Positions 10,335 through 21,643 are shown, counted from the stretch's first letter. The stretch: 64,000 nucleotides of DNA from Globisporangium splendens (GCA_006386115.1 VFIW01000042.1:434001-498000); one strand, 5' to 3'. Notes: generated by a model from the sequence alone, not told the origin. Numbers and translations: made by a program.

Positions 10335-12233
10335 TTAGTTGATATGCACACGTCGGACGTGGCGTCCGTCGGATTTCATGCCCGTTCGCGCATGAATCAT
10401 CGCGAAGTTGTCAGCGATCACAAACTCCCCTTTCGTCCAGCTGTGCACGTGGCAGTATTTTGGGTCGTACAGCTTCTCCACGAGCAAATCGCTCACCCAT
10501 TCCGCATCGGTGCTGTCCAACGAGCCATCGGGTTGCATGGCCTTGACGGTCGTCGGGTGCAGCTTCGTCTTCTCGGGACCCCATGGCTCGTGGTATCGAA
10601 GCACATCTTCTCCCGTGACTGGGTGCTTAACGATAACTGGGGACGTGTGCACCAGCTCTTGGTGTCCGAAGAGCGACGTGTTGTACACGAGGGTGATCTT
10701 GCGCAACCGCTCTTTCTCTTCGGTCGTCAGCGTGTCCAAGATAGGGCGGGTACGTGCCATCAGCGTGGATCCGTTCGCCTCCGCTGGGTCAGGGCTTGGG
10801 TATGCCTCAACACAGTGGAAAAGCATGAACAGAGGCACATCACCGAGCTCCGTCGCGTCCTCGGTCTTCTTCTTGTACATGCCGTCGTAGTGCATCGGCA
10901 TCGACTCGAGTGTCTGGCCCGTCAGCGAAGTGTCTTCCACCGACTTGATCTCAAAGACGGTTCCCCATGGCCACTGCATCACTTCACCGATACGCTCGGA
11001 AGCCTTGTCGAGATCGTCATCCTGCTTGAAACCCTGAAGACAGACGACACCGTGCTTGTGCGCCAACTTGCGGAAACTCTTGACTGGGACATCCATGAGC
11101 GAAGGTGGCATCATGGCGGATGGCGACGCGCGGATGATCAAGAGCAGCGGCTCTTCAATGAACTCGACGTTGAGCTTCGCCCAGGCGGCTCGGTCGTCAT
11201 CGTCCTCAACGATCGGGGTGGTGTTACTACTCTCACTGACGGCCACGGTTTGCACGTCCACAGCCTCCACTCGCTCACGGAACCCCCAGGCGCGACCGCG
11301 CTTCTCGACCAACTCGTACTTGCTGTGGTCAACATCTCGAAGCTCGAGCTTGTGGACAGTGCCGTCCGCATCTTCACACATCACCGAGTGCCACGGGGTT
11401 CGTGGGATTCCCGCGGTGTGTGTGACCAGGTGAATGCCGAACTTCGGACCTGCGTTGTCGTACAAGTGGATCGACACGCGGAGCGCTTGCGGGTATGTCA
11501 CATCAACAAGCGTCGAGAAGCCGATGTTGCGGTGCATCATCTTCTTGGCGATCTCACCGCATCGCTTGTCGATGGCGCTATTGGACAGACCGACGAACTG
11601 GGACGCAAGATCTCGGCGCAAGAAGATGCGGAACGAGCGATAGGTGTTGAGAAGTCCGGCATCTTGCTTGATCTTTTCGCCCATGTCCATCTTCTCGACG
11701 TTAAAGCGTTCGAGAATCTCTTTGATGGGGTCTTCGGTCTGGGCGTAGTTCTCGAGACCGTCGAAACGGATATGGGTGTGGCCAGCATCCTTCACGATAG
11801 CCTTGAGCTCGTCTTTGTACGCCTTCAGATCGTCGTTCGACACACCAAGGAGGTCGTTGAAGACGCGGCCGTCACTGAAGATCACCAGGTGGCAGCCGAG
11901 AGGGTACACGCGTTCAATCGATTTGCAAAAGTTCTCGAGACGCTCGAGTGCCAGCTCCTCGCCACGGTCAGGCAGCTTGCCCAACACCTTGTCGACGCTG
12001 TTCGGGGACTTGAACGGGAATGCTGGCAGCACGATCGTAATCGGAGCTTTGGCGTCGATGAACGCTTGGAGCGTCTTCTGCATAGCGTGCTTGCCTTTGC
12101 TCTCGAAGACGTCCATGCCTGGTTCCTCGTAGCGACTTTGGAGCGTCTTGAACTCTTGAATGAAAGTGTCGATGACAGAAGGAGCCGCCGTCGATACCGT
12201 CTCATGACGCTCGCTTTCCATGTTTGGGGCCAT
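10335..12233 (-). CDS. isocyanide synthase-dioxygenase fusion, copy 2
   Basis: 632 aa, from the tandem duplication of copy 1. I find one amino acid change, Val134 to Asp, just after the SDGRVFNDLLGV motif of the synthase domain, and a silent C/T change near 11421. The dioxygenase residues H448, D450 and H614 are kept, and no frameshift or stop is present, so the gene should encode an active enzyme unless Asp134 matters: it sits beside a conserved part of the DIT1/PvcA fold while copies 1, 3 and 4 all have Val. The upstream initiator is also duplicated intact. Confidence 0.9.
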   Translation of the reverse strand: MAPNMESERHETVSTAAPSVIDTFIQEFKTLQSRYEEPGMDVFESKGKHAMQKTLQAFIDAKAPITIVLPAFPFKSPNSVDKVLGKLPDRGEELALERLENFCKSIERVYPLGCHLVIFSDGRVFNDLLGVSNDDLKAYKDELKAIVKDAGHTHIRFDGLENYAQTEDPIKEILERFNVEKMDMGEKIKQDAGLLNTYRSFRIFLRRDLASQFVGLSNSAIDKRCGEIAKKMMHRNIGFSTLVDVTYPQALRVSIHLYDNAGPKFGIHLVTHTAGIPRTPWHSVMCEDADGTVHKLELRDVDHSKYELVEKRGRAWGFRERVEAVDVQTVAVSESSNTTPIVEDDDDRAAWAKLNVEFIEEPLLLIIRASPSAMMPPSLMDVPVKSFRKLAHKHGVVCLQGFKQDDDLDKASERIGEVMQWPWGTVFEIKSVEDTSLTGQTLESMPMHYDGMYKKKTEDATELGDVPLFMLFHCVEAYPSPDPAEANGSTLMARTRPILDTLTTEEKERLRKITLVYNTSLFGHQELVHTSPVIVKHPVTGEDVLRYHEPWGPEKTKLHPTTVKAMQPDGSLDSTDAEWVSDLLVEKLYDPKYCHVHSWTKGEFVIADNFAMIHARTGMKSDGRHVRRVHIN

Positions 12234-12293
12234 GATTTGATTGTCTTGGTTGATGGAGAGTTGGTTGGTGCTTTGAAGTCTTGCTGACGAGGC

Positions 12294-12307
12294 AAATTGG
12301 TGAGTGA
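12294..12307 (-). promoter_or_regulatory. oomycete initiator for copy 2
   Basis: Duplicate of the copy 1 initiator (TCACTCACCAATTT on the minus strand), 61 nt before the ATG. Confidence 0.65.
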
Positions 12308-15083
12308 GCTGTCGAGCAAGAGCGACAGGTTGGACGAGTGGATGTCGTTCGTTCAGCTTTGTGCTGATGCAACTAGACTTTCAGTTGGCAAATCTGACTG
12401 CGATTTAGCGTAGACAAAGTAAACGTGTCCCCTTCCCGTCCACCACAGATCGATAGAGAGCTACACGGCATCTATCTGTCACCCAGGTGAAATATACAGG
12501 GGGACTGATTGTGGCAGCATGCTGTACATAATCGGTGGAATTTACGAGCCTTGAACCGTATAATCAGATACGCCAATTATTGTTGCAATCGCGTTAAGGA
12601 TTGGCAACGCAACGTCACGAAGCAGAGCTCAATTTTGTTCAACACCGTTGTCGTCAAACGCCACGCTCTCAGGCGAGTCAGTAAAAGTTGGAATGGTACC
12701 CCCGAATTAATTGAGAGTTGATCTCATATCTACTGAAGCAATTGGAGCATTGAAAAACAAAATCGGGAACCATGGACCAAATCGTCTTGCTGTCTTTTCT
12801 ACCAGCAAACAAAAGCAAGAATCTGACAAGAGAACTTGGGACAACTCCCTACAGGGAGTGGCTGATAGCGTGACAAGTGGTAAGAGCACACAAAAACGTG
12901 ACACAAGCCACACTCTTGCGTGATATAGCGTGGCCCAAACCAGTACATTCGCGAATGAAAGATCAGCGATCTCGAACGAAAAAGCACATCAGCAGATTAC
13001 TTTAAACATGCATGGTCTGTCTCTTTTTGGCAGACGTTTTAGGAGTGGTGAAGAAACTGGCTGACAAACGCAAGGCGCCGCCGTCGAGCGGGCACAGCCA
13101 CCGAGGTTCACTGAACGGAGCTCGCAACACTCACCCGAGCCGATCGTATTTACTATAGCCCGCAACGGAGTCATATAAAAGATCTGACGAAAGCAGATCA
13201 TGCTTGTATATGGCCCGAAACATATTACTTGGGTGCTTGTCCAGAAACGCAATCATGCGTTTTTCAAAGTGCGATTCTACAGGAAAAAAGATCTGATTCT
13301 GTCCTGTGCCAGACGTTTACTTTCATTCCTATCCTCGCAGAAGATCCTGCATTACAATCTGCTCGGTGAACCTTATAGTGGAATGGTTTCTCACTCCTCA
13401 GTACATTCAATGTACTGTACGTTGTGGGGTCGCACAAAAGATGGTCGTCCACAATGTATTCTGCCTCCACCGAGAATGCTTCCCTTGATGCGTGATGGGG
13501 GCAGGCAAGCACTGCAGAACCAGATGCAAGCGGACGCTGATTGGATTCCATGAGGTGGACTTCCCTCCAGTAACATGTATTCTCGCCTCCTTGCTTGGCT
13601 TTCCCTGAGGCTGGGTCTTATAATAACGGTTATTCTATTGGATTGTTTATCTGTCTGAACAGTGCAAGAAACCTGGTGAAATTGCTTTAGCACCGATATC
13701 AGAGTGAGCCTTCTCGTCCACTCGGACAATTCGTATGTTGTGTCCTGGTGCACAAAAAAACGAGGCTGGGTCTGTATCTTTTTTGCAGGAGGACGGATTT
13801 CAGGATATCAGACAGGCGACAGCGTTGAGACACAGTAATGGCGCTTCCCACTGTTGATGCAGGGTGGGCGACACCATTGAGCAGGAGTGTCCTGCAGATA
13901 GACAACCAATGGGGTTGGGAAAGCAATACTAGTGCACCGTGGACGATGAAGACGAAAGAAGATGAGAGCAGCAGTACTACGAGAACAGAGTGCATCAGCA
14001 CGTTCGTGATAGAGTGCAATAGGTGTAGGAAGCGATCAAACTCCTAGGAGGGCAGTTCGTAAACGCTGCCGGATGCGGCGAGTGAATTGCTGTAACAACA
14101 CTGGCCACCGAGCCAATACCTCGACACACGAAGGCCGTTCCTCCAATCCTATCCTACGCGTCGTTCAACTGTCATAGGTTAGGATTGTGGCCCGTCCATG
14201 CATTTACCTAACCTGACGCAAATCCGCGATTCTGATTGGAGATCCTGCAAGAAAGATATATGATCCAGCCTGAGTAAAAGCGTTGGAAGCTTCCGCTCCC
14301 AAGCGAGATTCGACCACCACCAACGCATTCGACTGGACTCGGACCCGGCTTACTGCATGATTGACGAAAACGTGCAATCAAGTTGGTTTCTTACAGCTCC
14401 AGATGGACAGTTGGCGAACGAATCAATGTGCTTCGTCTGTCGGTTCTGCACTGCAAATCTGAGAGTTGGACTTTCTTCTCTGCCGGAATGGCACAGCAGA
14501 GCACCACGACTGCTCAGGAGCGTCATGTACATGAGACATGCTTCACTCACGCAGACATTATGTGCCCCAAAGATCATGTCTCTTCTGCCTTCCACGCTCT
14601 CGCTGGCTCGACTCCGATCTCCAGTTCTCGCAATTCGAGCTTACCCTGCGCGACACCGACGACTTGGACCGACGGCAATGGAAGAACCGCATCACCGATC
14701 TCCTCAACGTTCTCCCATGGACAACTCGACGTGTGCGAACACTGCATGTGCATAATTAGGCTGGATTAGTCTAGCTCAGTCTTGACTCATAAGGGTGCTG
14801 CGAAACACGTCCCTACTCAACTGTACATGCCTCTTCTAATCTGTCTCCAGCTATTCATGTGAGTTTCCTGTTTGGTGCGGGTGCCTTCCCAAAACCGTTT
14901 GTTCCTCATCCCACGGAGAATTTATTGTTGTCCTGTGTACTCGAGCATGAATGTGCCAGCTGGAACTCACCAAAAATCTCTACGCTCCCATTCAACAATA
15001 CTGTGCTTCACAAAACCTGCCGAAAAAATCGGATAAATGCGGCACCCTGTTGAAGAAATTGCTGTTGCGATATTGCGAGGTGC
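12308..15083. other. intergenic, duplicate of 6287-9062
   Basis: Same content as the corresponding part of unit 1, including the possible exon region repeated at 14357-14769. No firm gene. Confidence 0.4.
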
Positions 15084-15971
15084 TGACTCAGACTGCTCAA
15101 AATCTGTTTTATCAATGCACGGTATGTTGAAGGTAAGTACATCCATTTAAAGGTATAAAATGAACCATCTCAAGCATAATATGATGTGGCCAATATGGGG
15201 TGCGCTGATAAGTCCACAACAACTCTCAACGTAGCATTGGCAATGCTCATATTTAGAACAGTACAATGCTGTGTTGCACTGCACTAAAACGAAGTGTACG
15301 CAGGAAATATCTATTGTTCCTGCAACATGTGGAAAATGCTCAACTTGTGAAAAACATACTGCAGTCCAATTACAGTGACTGGCCATTATGGCACGCCAAG
15401 CTGCGATTCGCAGTGGCGAGGGACATTGAAACAAGTTTAGATGGCATTTCCAGAACCAATTTCACGTGTAGATGCGCCACGAGTCGTGGGCTAAAGAGTC
15501 GCTACTTGTGCGCTGAAGTTTGCAGCCCGCCAAGAGCCGTCCTTTTGTGAACTGCATAATGCGTGTGTCTACACAACGTGTCCATTCACTTCAACAATAT
15601 GAGTGCATTGCCTGACAACCGCTGTGGACATTTTGGTGGACGAGTCATTCTTGGGTGAGCGCAGGGCAAACAGTGCAGACTTTCAATGATCCGTCAACAA
15701 GCATCTCGTTTCCCATTCGCATCCAATCAAAAGCGTCGAGAGCGCCAGCTCATCAGGAACTGCTCATGTTGAGTAAACTCAGGTATTGGAGACCTTTGGC
15801 TGAACTCTCGGCACTTTCCATGTCCACTTCGTGTTGTTGGTAGCTGCATTGTATGACAGAAATGGTGCGTGACAGACAAAAAAGGTGTGTCATAGCCAAA
15901 AAAGGTGCATTATTATCTGCGACCAGTTGAACAGACGTCATCGCTGTTGCACTGCAGCTGTGCTGTATGAA
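15084..15971. other. unique intergenic sequence
   Basis: A non-coding-looking stretch between the tandem duplication and the palindrome region. Small open stretches have no recognisable family. An imperfect direct repeat of 'gacagacaaaaaaggtgtgtcatagccaaaaaaggtgca'-type units occurs near 15870-15910. Confidence 0.35.
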
Positions 15972-16330
15972 TCACGTCCACTTCGAGTGCAGCACAGCAA
16001 CCACTTGAAGAACGCTTGAGCCATTGAAGGACGGATGGACGGAAGCAGATCCAGCAAGTGAAGAGACAACCCACCCAGTATAGGTACAGTCTGGCGTTGC
16101 AATTTCATGCACGCCATCGCTGGGTGGCGCACATGAGCCGCCGTTTCTGCGTTGCTCACAAAGAAACGCACGGCAACTCATCCAGTGGCCTCCCGCAAAG
16201 ATGTGAATGCACGAATCAGATGCCCTGTTGTGTACTTCATGAAAGTCATCAACGCAAATCTGACCTCCGCGAACGCCGCAACAGGCAATCGAGAGCTTCT
16301 GTTGCGATCCAATAGGCACCGAGTGAGAAG
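15972..16330 (-). pseudogene. Cys-rich ORF remnant, mirror partner of 21980-22210
   Basis: The minus strand stays open here but has no ATG at a sensible place. It contains CGVRGGQICVDDF followed by further cysteines (SDSC, MSCR, LCEQ, GGSC). This resembles the ORF at 21980-22210 (CGVRGGLVYNDEF, then a Cys-rich tail), at the mirror-image position about the palindrome centre. It is probably a decayed sister copy left by the original inverted duplication. Function unknown. Confidence 0.4.
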
Positions 16331-16636
16331 CGTCGTCCAAATCATTTTCGCAGATCGCCGGTTGCAAAGAATCCGCCACTTCAGTTTTCCTGACTCGTAC
16401 GGCGCGCATGTGCGTGCATGCGTATGCATCCAATCAATCACATAGCTTTGCTAGCTGCTTTTGCGTTTTTCTACCATTTCTCCAAGACAGTATGGCTGGA
16501 GCAGCACAATGCGGATGCAAACTGTCGTGAGTATCTCTCACGTTTCTTGACGCGAATAGATAGTATCTGCTAGTAGAGTCATGTTGGACGCAAGAGAGAT
16601 CTAAGAGCCCAACTAGCACATGCTCTCCTTGGCAGC

Positions 16637-16650
16637 TCATTCATCAATCT
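16637..16650 (+). promoter_or_regulatory. oomycete initiator for copy 3
   Basis: TCATTCATCAATCT, close to YCAYTYYNCAWTTT, 58 nt before the ATG at 16709. It differs from the initiator of copies 1 and 2, so the two gene pairs have different upstream regions. Confidence 0.6.
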
Positions 16651-16708
16651 GACTCGTGAGCAGCATTCAAGATACCAACCGACTCCCCATTGCCCAAGCA
16701 AATCAACC

Positions 16709-18607
16709 ATGGCTCCTAATATGGAAAGTGTCCAGCACGAAAAGGCGCCAGCTTCGCCTTCTTCCGTGATCGACACGTTCGTTGAAGAGTTCAAGACGCT
16801 CCAAAGTCGCCTCGAAGGTCCTGGTCTTGATGCGTTTGACAGCAAGGGAAAACACGCTATGCAGAAGACGCTCCAAGCGTTCATCGACGCCAAAGCTCCG
16901 ATTACGATCGTGCTGCCAGGATTCCCGTTCAAGTCCCCGAACAACGTCGACAAGGTGTTGGGCAAGCTGCCTGACCGTGGCGAGGAGCTGGCACTCGAGC
17001 GTCTCGAGAACTTTTGCAAATCGATTGAACGCGTGTACCCTCTCGGCTGCCACCTGGTGATCTTCAGTGACGGCCGCGTCTTCAACGACCTCCTTGGTGT
17101 GTCGAACGTCGATCTGAAGGCGTACAAAGACGAGCTCAAGGCTATCGTGAAGGATGCTGGCCACACCCATATCCGTTTCGACGGTCTCGAGAACTACACC
17201 CAGACCGAAGACCCCATCAAAGAGATTCTCGAACGCTTTAACGTCGAGAAGATGGACATGGACGCCAGAATCAGAGAGGACCCTGGACTTCTCAGCACCT
17301 ATCGCTCGTTCCGCATCTTCTTGCGCCGAGATCTTGCGTCCCAGTTCGTCGGTCTGTCCAATAGCGCCATCGACAAGCGATGCGGTGAGATCGCCAAGAA
17401 GATGATGCACCGCAACGTTGGCTTCTCGACGCTCGTCGAGGTGACATACCCGCAAGCGCTCCGCGTGTCGATCCACTTGTACGACAACGCAGGTCCGAAG
17501 TTCGGCATTCACCTGGTCACGCACACCGCGGGAATCCCACGAACCCCGTGGCACTCGGTGATGTGTGAAGATGCGGACGGCACTGTCCACAAGCTCGAGC
17601 TTCGAGATGTTGACCACAGCAAGTACGAGTTGGTCGAGAAGCGCGGTCGCGCCTGGGGGTTCCGTGAGCGAGTGGAGGCTGTGGACGTGCAAACCGTGGC
17701 CGTCAGTGAGAGTAGTAACACCACCCCGATCGTTGAGGACGATGACGACCGAGCCGCCTGGGCGAAGCTCAACGTCGAGTTCATTGAAGAGCCGCTGCTC
17801 TTGATCATCCGCGCGTCGCCATCCGCCATGATGCCACCTTCGCTCATGGATGTCCCAGTCAAGAGTTTCCGCAAGTTGGCGCACAAGCACGGTGTCGTCT
17901 GTCTTCAGGGTTTCAAGCAGGATGACGATCTCGACAAGGCTTCCGAGCGTATCGGTGAAGTGATGCAGTGGCCATGGGGAACCGTCTTTGAGATCAAGTC
18001 GGTGGAAGACACTTCGCTGACGGGCCAGACGCTCGAGTCGATGCCGATGCACTACGACGGCATGTACAAGAAGAAGACCGAGGACGCGACGGAGCTCGGT
18101 GATGTGCCTCTGTTCCTCCTCTTCCACTGTGCTCAGGCGTATCCGGACCCAGACCAGAAGGAGGCGAATGGGTGCACGCTGATGACGCATACCCGCCCTA
18201 TCTTGGACACGCTGACGACCGAAGAGAAAGAGCGGTTGCGCAAGATCACCCTCGTGTACAACACGTCGCTCTTCGGACACCAAGAGTTTGTCCACACGTC
18301 ACCGGTTATCATCCAGCACCCAGTCACGGGAGAAGATGTGCTTCGATACCACGAGCCATGGGGTCCCGAGAAGACGAAGCTGCACCCGACGACCGTCAAG
18401 GCCATGCAACCCGATGGCTCGTTGGACAGCACCGATGCGGAATGGGTGCGCGACTTACTCTTGGAGAAGCTGTACGACCCAAAATACTGTCACGTCCATG
18501 CCTGGACGAAAGGGGAGTTTGTGATCGCTGACAACTTCTCGCTCATTCACGCTCGAACTGGTATGAAAGCTGACGGACGTCACGTTCGACGTGTGCATAT
18601 CAACTGA
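16709..18607 (+). CDS. isocyanide synthase-dioxygenase fusion, copy 3
   Basis: 632 aa with the same two-domain layout as copy 1 (synthase ~20-325, TauD-like ~360-632; H448, D450, H614 present). Differences from copy 1 cluster in three places: the N-terminus (~6-50), ~183-195, and the dioxygenase region ~475-500 and near 530-615, while a ~590-bp central block is identical in nucleotides to copies 1 and 2. That pattern points to gene conversion between the pairs. The flanking DNA is unrelated to the flanks of copies 1 and 2. An AATAAA-like signal (GAATAAAAAAATG) lies about 80 nt after the stop. Substrate as uncertain as for copy 1. Confidence 0.9.
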   Translation: MAPNMESVQHEKAPASPSSVIDTFVEEFKTLQSRLEGPGLDAFDSKGKHAMQKTLQAFIDAKAPITIVLPGFPFKSPNNVDKVLGKLPDRGEELALERLENFCKSIERVYPLGCHLVIFSDGRVFNDLLGVSNVDLKAYKDELKAIVKDAGHTHIRFDGLENYTQTEDPIKEILERFNVEKMDMDARIREDPGLLSTYRSFRIFLRRDLASQFVGLSNSAIDKRCGEIAKKMMHRNVGFSTLVEVTYPQALRVSIHLYDNAGPKFGIHLVTHTAGIPRTPWHSVMCEDADGTVHKLELRDVDHSKYELVEKRGRAWGFRERVEAVDVQTVAVSESSNTTPIVEDDDDRAAWAKLNVEFIEEPLLLIIRASPSAMMPPSLMDVPVKSFRKLAHKHGVVCLQGFKQDDDLDKASERIGEVMQWPWGTVFEIKSVEDTSLTGQTLESMPMHYDGMYKKKTEDATELGDVPLFLLFHCAQAYPDPDQKEANGCTLMTHTRPILDTLTTEEKERLRKITLVYNTSLFGHQEFVHTSPVIIQHPVTGEDVLRYHEPWGPEKTKLHPTTVKAMQPDGSLDSTDAEWVRDLLLEKLYDPKYCHVHAWTKGEFVIADNFSLIHARTGMKADGRHVRRVHIN

Positions 18608-18957
18608 GCAGCAAGTGATTTCCTGGGATGAAAAGCTTGCACGTGAACGCCGTGTATGTGTATTATGCATTGCATAGTGAAATTGAATAAAAAAATGTTT
18701 CGTTTTTGAGGTGCGGCTTGACTTTATATAGATCTCAGTGTTGACGCTATGTTTATCGAATACATATAAATGTACGCCTGAGCCCTTACACTACGCTTGA
18801 GTATTTGTTACCCGATTGTGTTTTTCTTCGAGCACATCCACTTGGATTTTGAAGAGCTGCTGCTTGTGGTGTTGCGTTGATACCATCAGCTGGAATCAGG
18901 ATACGGTTGGTTAATCTGGCGGTCTAGAACACGATTTCGAGAAAATGTAGCACAGCG

Positions 18958-19336
18958 GTCCACGCTACTGTTTGTACAGCGTTTTAGTATCGTGCCTCTC
19001 CGCTCTGTTGCTTAATGCTTCGTTTCTCTGAAGCCAACGCAACTTTGCAACGATGGTGCTCCACCATGTGTTTCAACCGGAACGCTCTTACTGAGTACAG
19101 TTGCGTAAAGGAGTCGTCTGAATCTCCATTCATTTGCCAAATCAGGGTGTAAAAACGACCAGGTTGTCCATCTTGACATCGATTCTGTCCTCTCGTGTCC
19201 GTTTCTCGCAGTTTTGGCTAAGTAACAAAGAACGGCTGTGCTGGAGGTCTCGACCAGTTGAGCGGACGCAGTGTTGGCCAGAGTGGCCACCTCGGTGCAA
19301 CCGCAGCTATAACAATGAACTGCGCTGTACAAAGAT
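18958..19336. repeat. palindrome spacer, related to 22330-22830
   Basis: The ~380-bp loop between the palindrome arms. It is a diverged reverse-complement relative of 22330-22830: the words CGACCAGTTGAGCGGACGC, GAGTGGCC-CTCGGTGCAA and GCTTCGTTTCTCTG recur there inverted and in the same order. No coding capacity is recognised; probably a non-autonomous repeat. Confidence 0.6.
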
Positions 19337-19686
19337 CGCTGTGCTACACTTTCTCGAAATCGTGTTCTAGACCGCCAGATTAACCAACCGTATCCTGATT
19401 CCAGCTGATGGTATCAACGCAACACCACAAGCAGCAGCTCTTCAAAATCCAAGTGGATGTGCTCGAAGAAAAACACAATCGGGTAACAAATACTCAAGCG
19501 TAGTGTAAGGGCTCAGGCGTACATTTATATGTATTCGATAAACATAGCGTCAACACTGAGATCTATATAAAGTCAAGCCGCACCTCAAAAACGAAACATT
19601 TTTTTATTCAATTTCACTATGCAATGCATAATACACATACACGGCGTTCACGTGCAAGCTTTTCATCCCAGGAAATCACTTGCTGC

Positions 19687-21585
19687 TCAGTTGATATGCA
19701 CACGTCGAACGTGACGTCCGTCAGCTTTCATACCAGTTCGAGCGTGAATGAGCGAGAAGTTGTCAGCGATCACAAACTCCCCTTTCGTCCAGGCATGGAC
19801 GTGACAGTATTTTGGGTCGTACAGCTTCTCCAAGAGTAAGTCGCGCACCCATTCCGCATCGGTGCTGTCCAACGAGCCATCGGGTTGCATGGCCTTGACG
19901 GTCGTCGGGTGCAGCTTCGTCTTCTCGGGACCCCATGGCTCGTGGTATCGAAGCACATCTTCTCCCGTGACTGGGTGCTGGATGATAACCGGTGACGTGT
20001 GGACAAACTCTTGGTGTCCGAAGAGCGACGTGTTGTACACGAGGGTGATCTTGCGCAACCGCTCTTTCTCTTCGGTCGTCAGCGTGTCCAAGATAGGGCG
20101 GGTATGCGTCATCAGCGTGCACCCATTCGCCTCCTTCTGGTCTGGGTCCGGATACGCCTGAGCACAGTGGAAGAGGAGGAACAGAGGCACATCACCGAGC
20201 TCCGTCGCGTCCTCGGTCTTCTTCTTGTACATGCCGTCGTAGTGCATCGGCATCGACTCGAGCGTCTGGCCCGTCAGCGAAGTGTCTTCCACCGACTTGA
20301 TCTCAAAGACGGTTCCCCATGGCCACTGCATCACTTCACCGATACGCTCGGAAGCCTTGTCGAGATCGTCATCCTGCTTGAAACCCTGAAGACAGACGAC
20401 ACCGTGCTTGTGCGCCAACTTGCGGAAACTCTTGACTGGGACATCCATGAGCGAAGGTGGCATCATGGCGGATGGCGACGCGCGGATGATCAAGAGCAGC
20501 GGCTCTTCAATGAACTCGACGTTGAGCTTCGCCCAGGCGGCTCGGTCGTCATCGTCCTCAACGATCGGGGTGGTGTTACTACTCTCACTGACGGCCACGG
20601 TTTGCACGTCCACAGCCTCCACTCGCTCACGGAACCCCCAGGCGCGACCGCGCTTCTCGACCAACTCGTACTTGCTGTGGTCAACATCTCGAAGCTCGAG
20701 CTTGTGGACAGTGCCGTCCGCATCTTCACACATCACCGAGTGCCACGGGGTTCGTGGGATTCCCGCGGTGTGCGTGACCAGGTGAATGCCGAACTTCGGA
20801 CCTGCGTTGTCGTACAAGTGGATCGACACGCGGAGCGCTTGCGGGTATGTCACCTCGACGAGCGTCGAGAAGCCAACGTTGCGGTGCATCATCTTCTTGG
20901 CGATCTCACCGCATCGCTTGTCGATGGCGCTATTGGACAGACCGACGAACTGGGACGCAAGATCTCGGCGCAAGAAGATGCGGAACGAGCGATAGGTGCT
21001 GAGAAGTCCAGGGTCCTCTCTGATTCTGGCGTCCATGTCCATCTTCTCGACGTTAAAGCGTTCGAGAATCTCTTTGATGGGGTCTTCGGTCTGGGTGTAG
21101 TTCTCGAGACCGTCGAAACGGATATGGGTGTGGCCAGCATCCTTCACGATAGCCTTGAGCTCGTCTTTGTACGCCTTCAGATCGACGTTCGACACACCAA
21201 GGAGGTCGTTGAAGACGCGGCCGTCACTGAAGATCACCAGGTGGCAGCCGAGAGGGTACACGCGTTCAATCGATTTGCAAAAGTTCTCGAGACGCTCGAG
21301 TGCCAGCTCCTCGCCACGGTCAGGCAGCTTGCCCAACACCTTGTCGACGTTGTTCGGGGACTTGAACGGGAATCCTGGCAGCACGATCGTAATCGGAGCT
21401 TTGGCGTCGATGAACGCTTGGAGCGTCTTCTGCATAGCGTGTTTTCCCTTGCTGTCAAACGCATCAAGACCAGGACCTTCGAGGCGACTTTGGAGCGTCT
21501 TGAACTCTTCAACGAACGTGTCGATCACGGAAGAAGGCGAAGCTGGCGCCTTTTCGTGCTGGACACTTTCCATATTAGGAGCCAT
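19687..21585 (-). CDS. isocyanide synthase-dioxygenase fusion, copy 4
   Basis: 632 aa, identical in amino acid sequence to copy 3 and transcribed toward it (3' ends 1,080 bp apart). All synthase hallmarks and the H448/D450/H614 triad are intact. Because copies 3 and 4 converge, any transcript reading past its own end would contain the reverse complement of the other gene. Exact identity over the whole CDS means either a recent inverted duplication or active arm-to-arm gene conversion. Confidence 0.9.
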   Translation of the reverse strand: MAPNMESVQHEKAPASPSSVIDTFVEEFKTLQSRLEGPGLDAFDSKGKHAMQKTLQAFIDAKAPITIVLPGFPFKSPNNVDKVLGKLPDRGEELALERLENFCKSIERVYPLGCHLVIFSDGRVFNDLLGVSNVDLKAYKDELKAIVKDAGHTHIRFDGLENYTQTEDPIKEILERFNVEKMDMDARIREDPGLLSTYRSFRIFLRRDLASQFVGLSNSAIDKRCGEIAKKMMHRNVGFSTLVEVTYPQALRVSIHLYDNAGPKFGIHLVTHTAGIPRTPWHSVMCEDADGTVHKLELRDVDHSKYELVEKRGRAWGFRERVEAVDVQTVAVSESSNTTPIVEDDDDRAAWAKLNVEFIEEPLLLIIRASPSAMMPPSLMDVPVKSFRKLAHKHGVVCLQGFKQDDDLDKASERIGEVMQWPWGTVFEIKSVEDTSLTGQTLESMPMHYDGMYKKKTEDATELGDVPLFLLFHCAQAYPDPDQKEANGCTLMTHTRPILDTLTTEEKERLRKITLVYNTSLFGHQEFVHTSPVIIQHPVTGEDVLRYHEPWGPEKTKLHPTTVKAMQPDGSLDSTDAEWVRDLLLEKLYDPKYCHVHAWTKGEFVIADNFSLIHARTGMKADGRHVRRVHIN

Positions 21586-21643
21586 GGTTGATTTGCTTGG
21601 GCAATGGGGAGTCGGTTGGTATCTTGAATGCTGCTCACGAGTC

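Larger units (their letters stand above)
9063..15083. repeat. 6,021-bp tandem duplication, unit 2
   Basis: Second unit of the tandem duplication starting at 3042. It opens with the 3' part of H3 fused to unrelated sequence and ends at 15083. After that, at TGACTCAG, the unique sequence that must originally have followed unit 1 continues. Differences from unit 1 are a handful of single bases, so the duplication is recent or kept homogeneous. Confidence 0.95.
16340..18957. repeat. left arm of a ~2.6-kb palindrome
   Basis: Reverse complement of 19337-21954, with mirror positions adding to 38,294. Only rare mismatches are seen (one near 18945). The arm includes the whole of enzyme copy 3, its promoter and about 370 bp of 5' flank and 350 bp of 3' flank. 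Confidence 0.95.
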
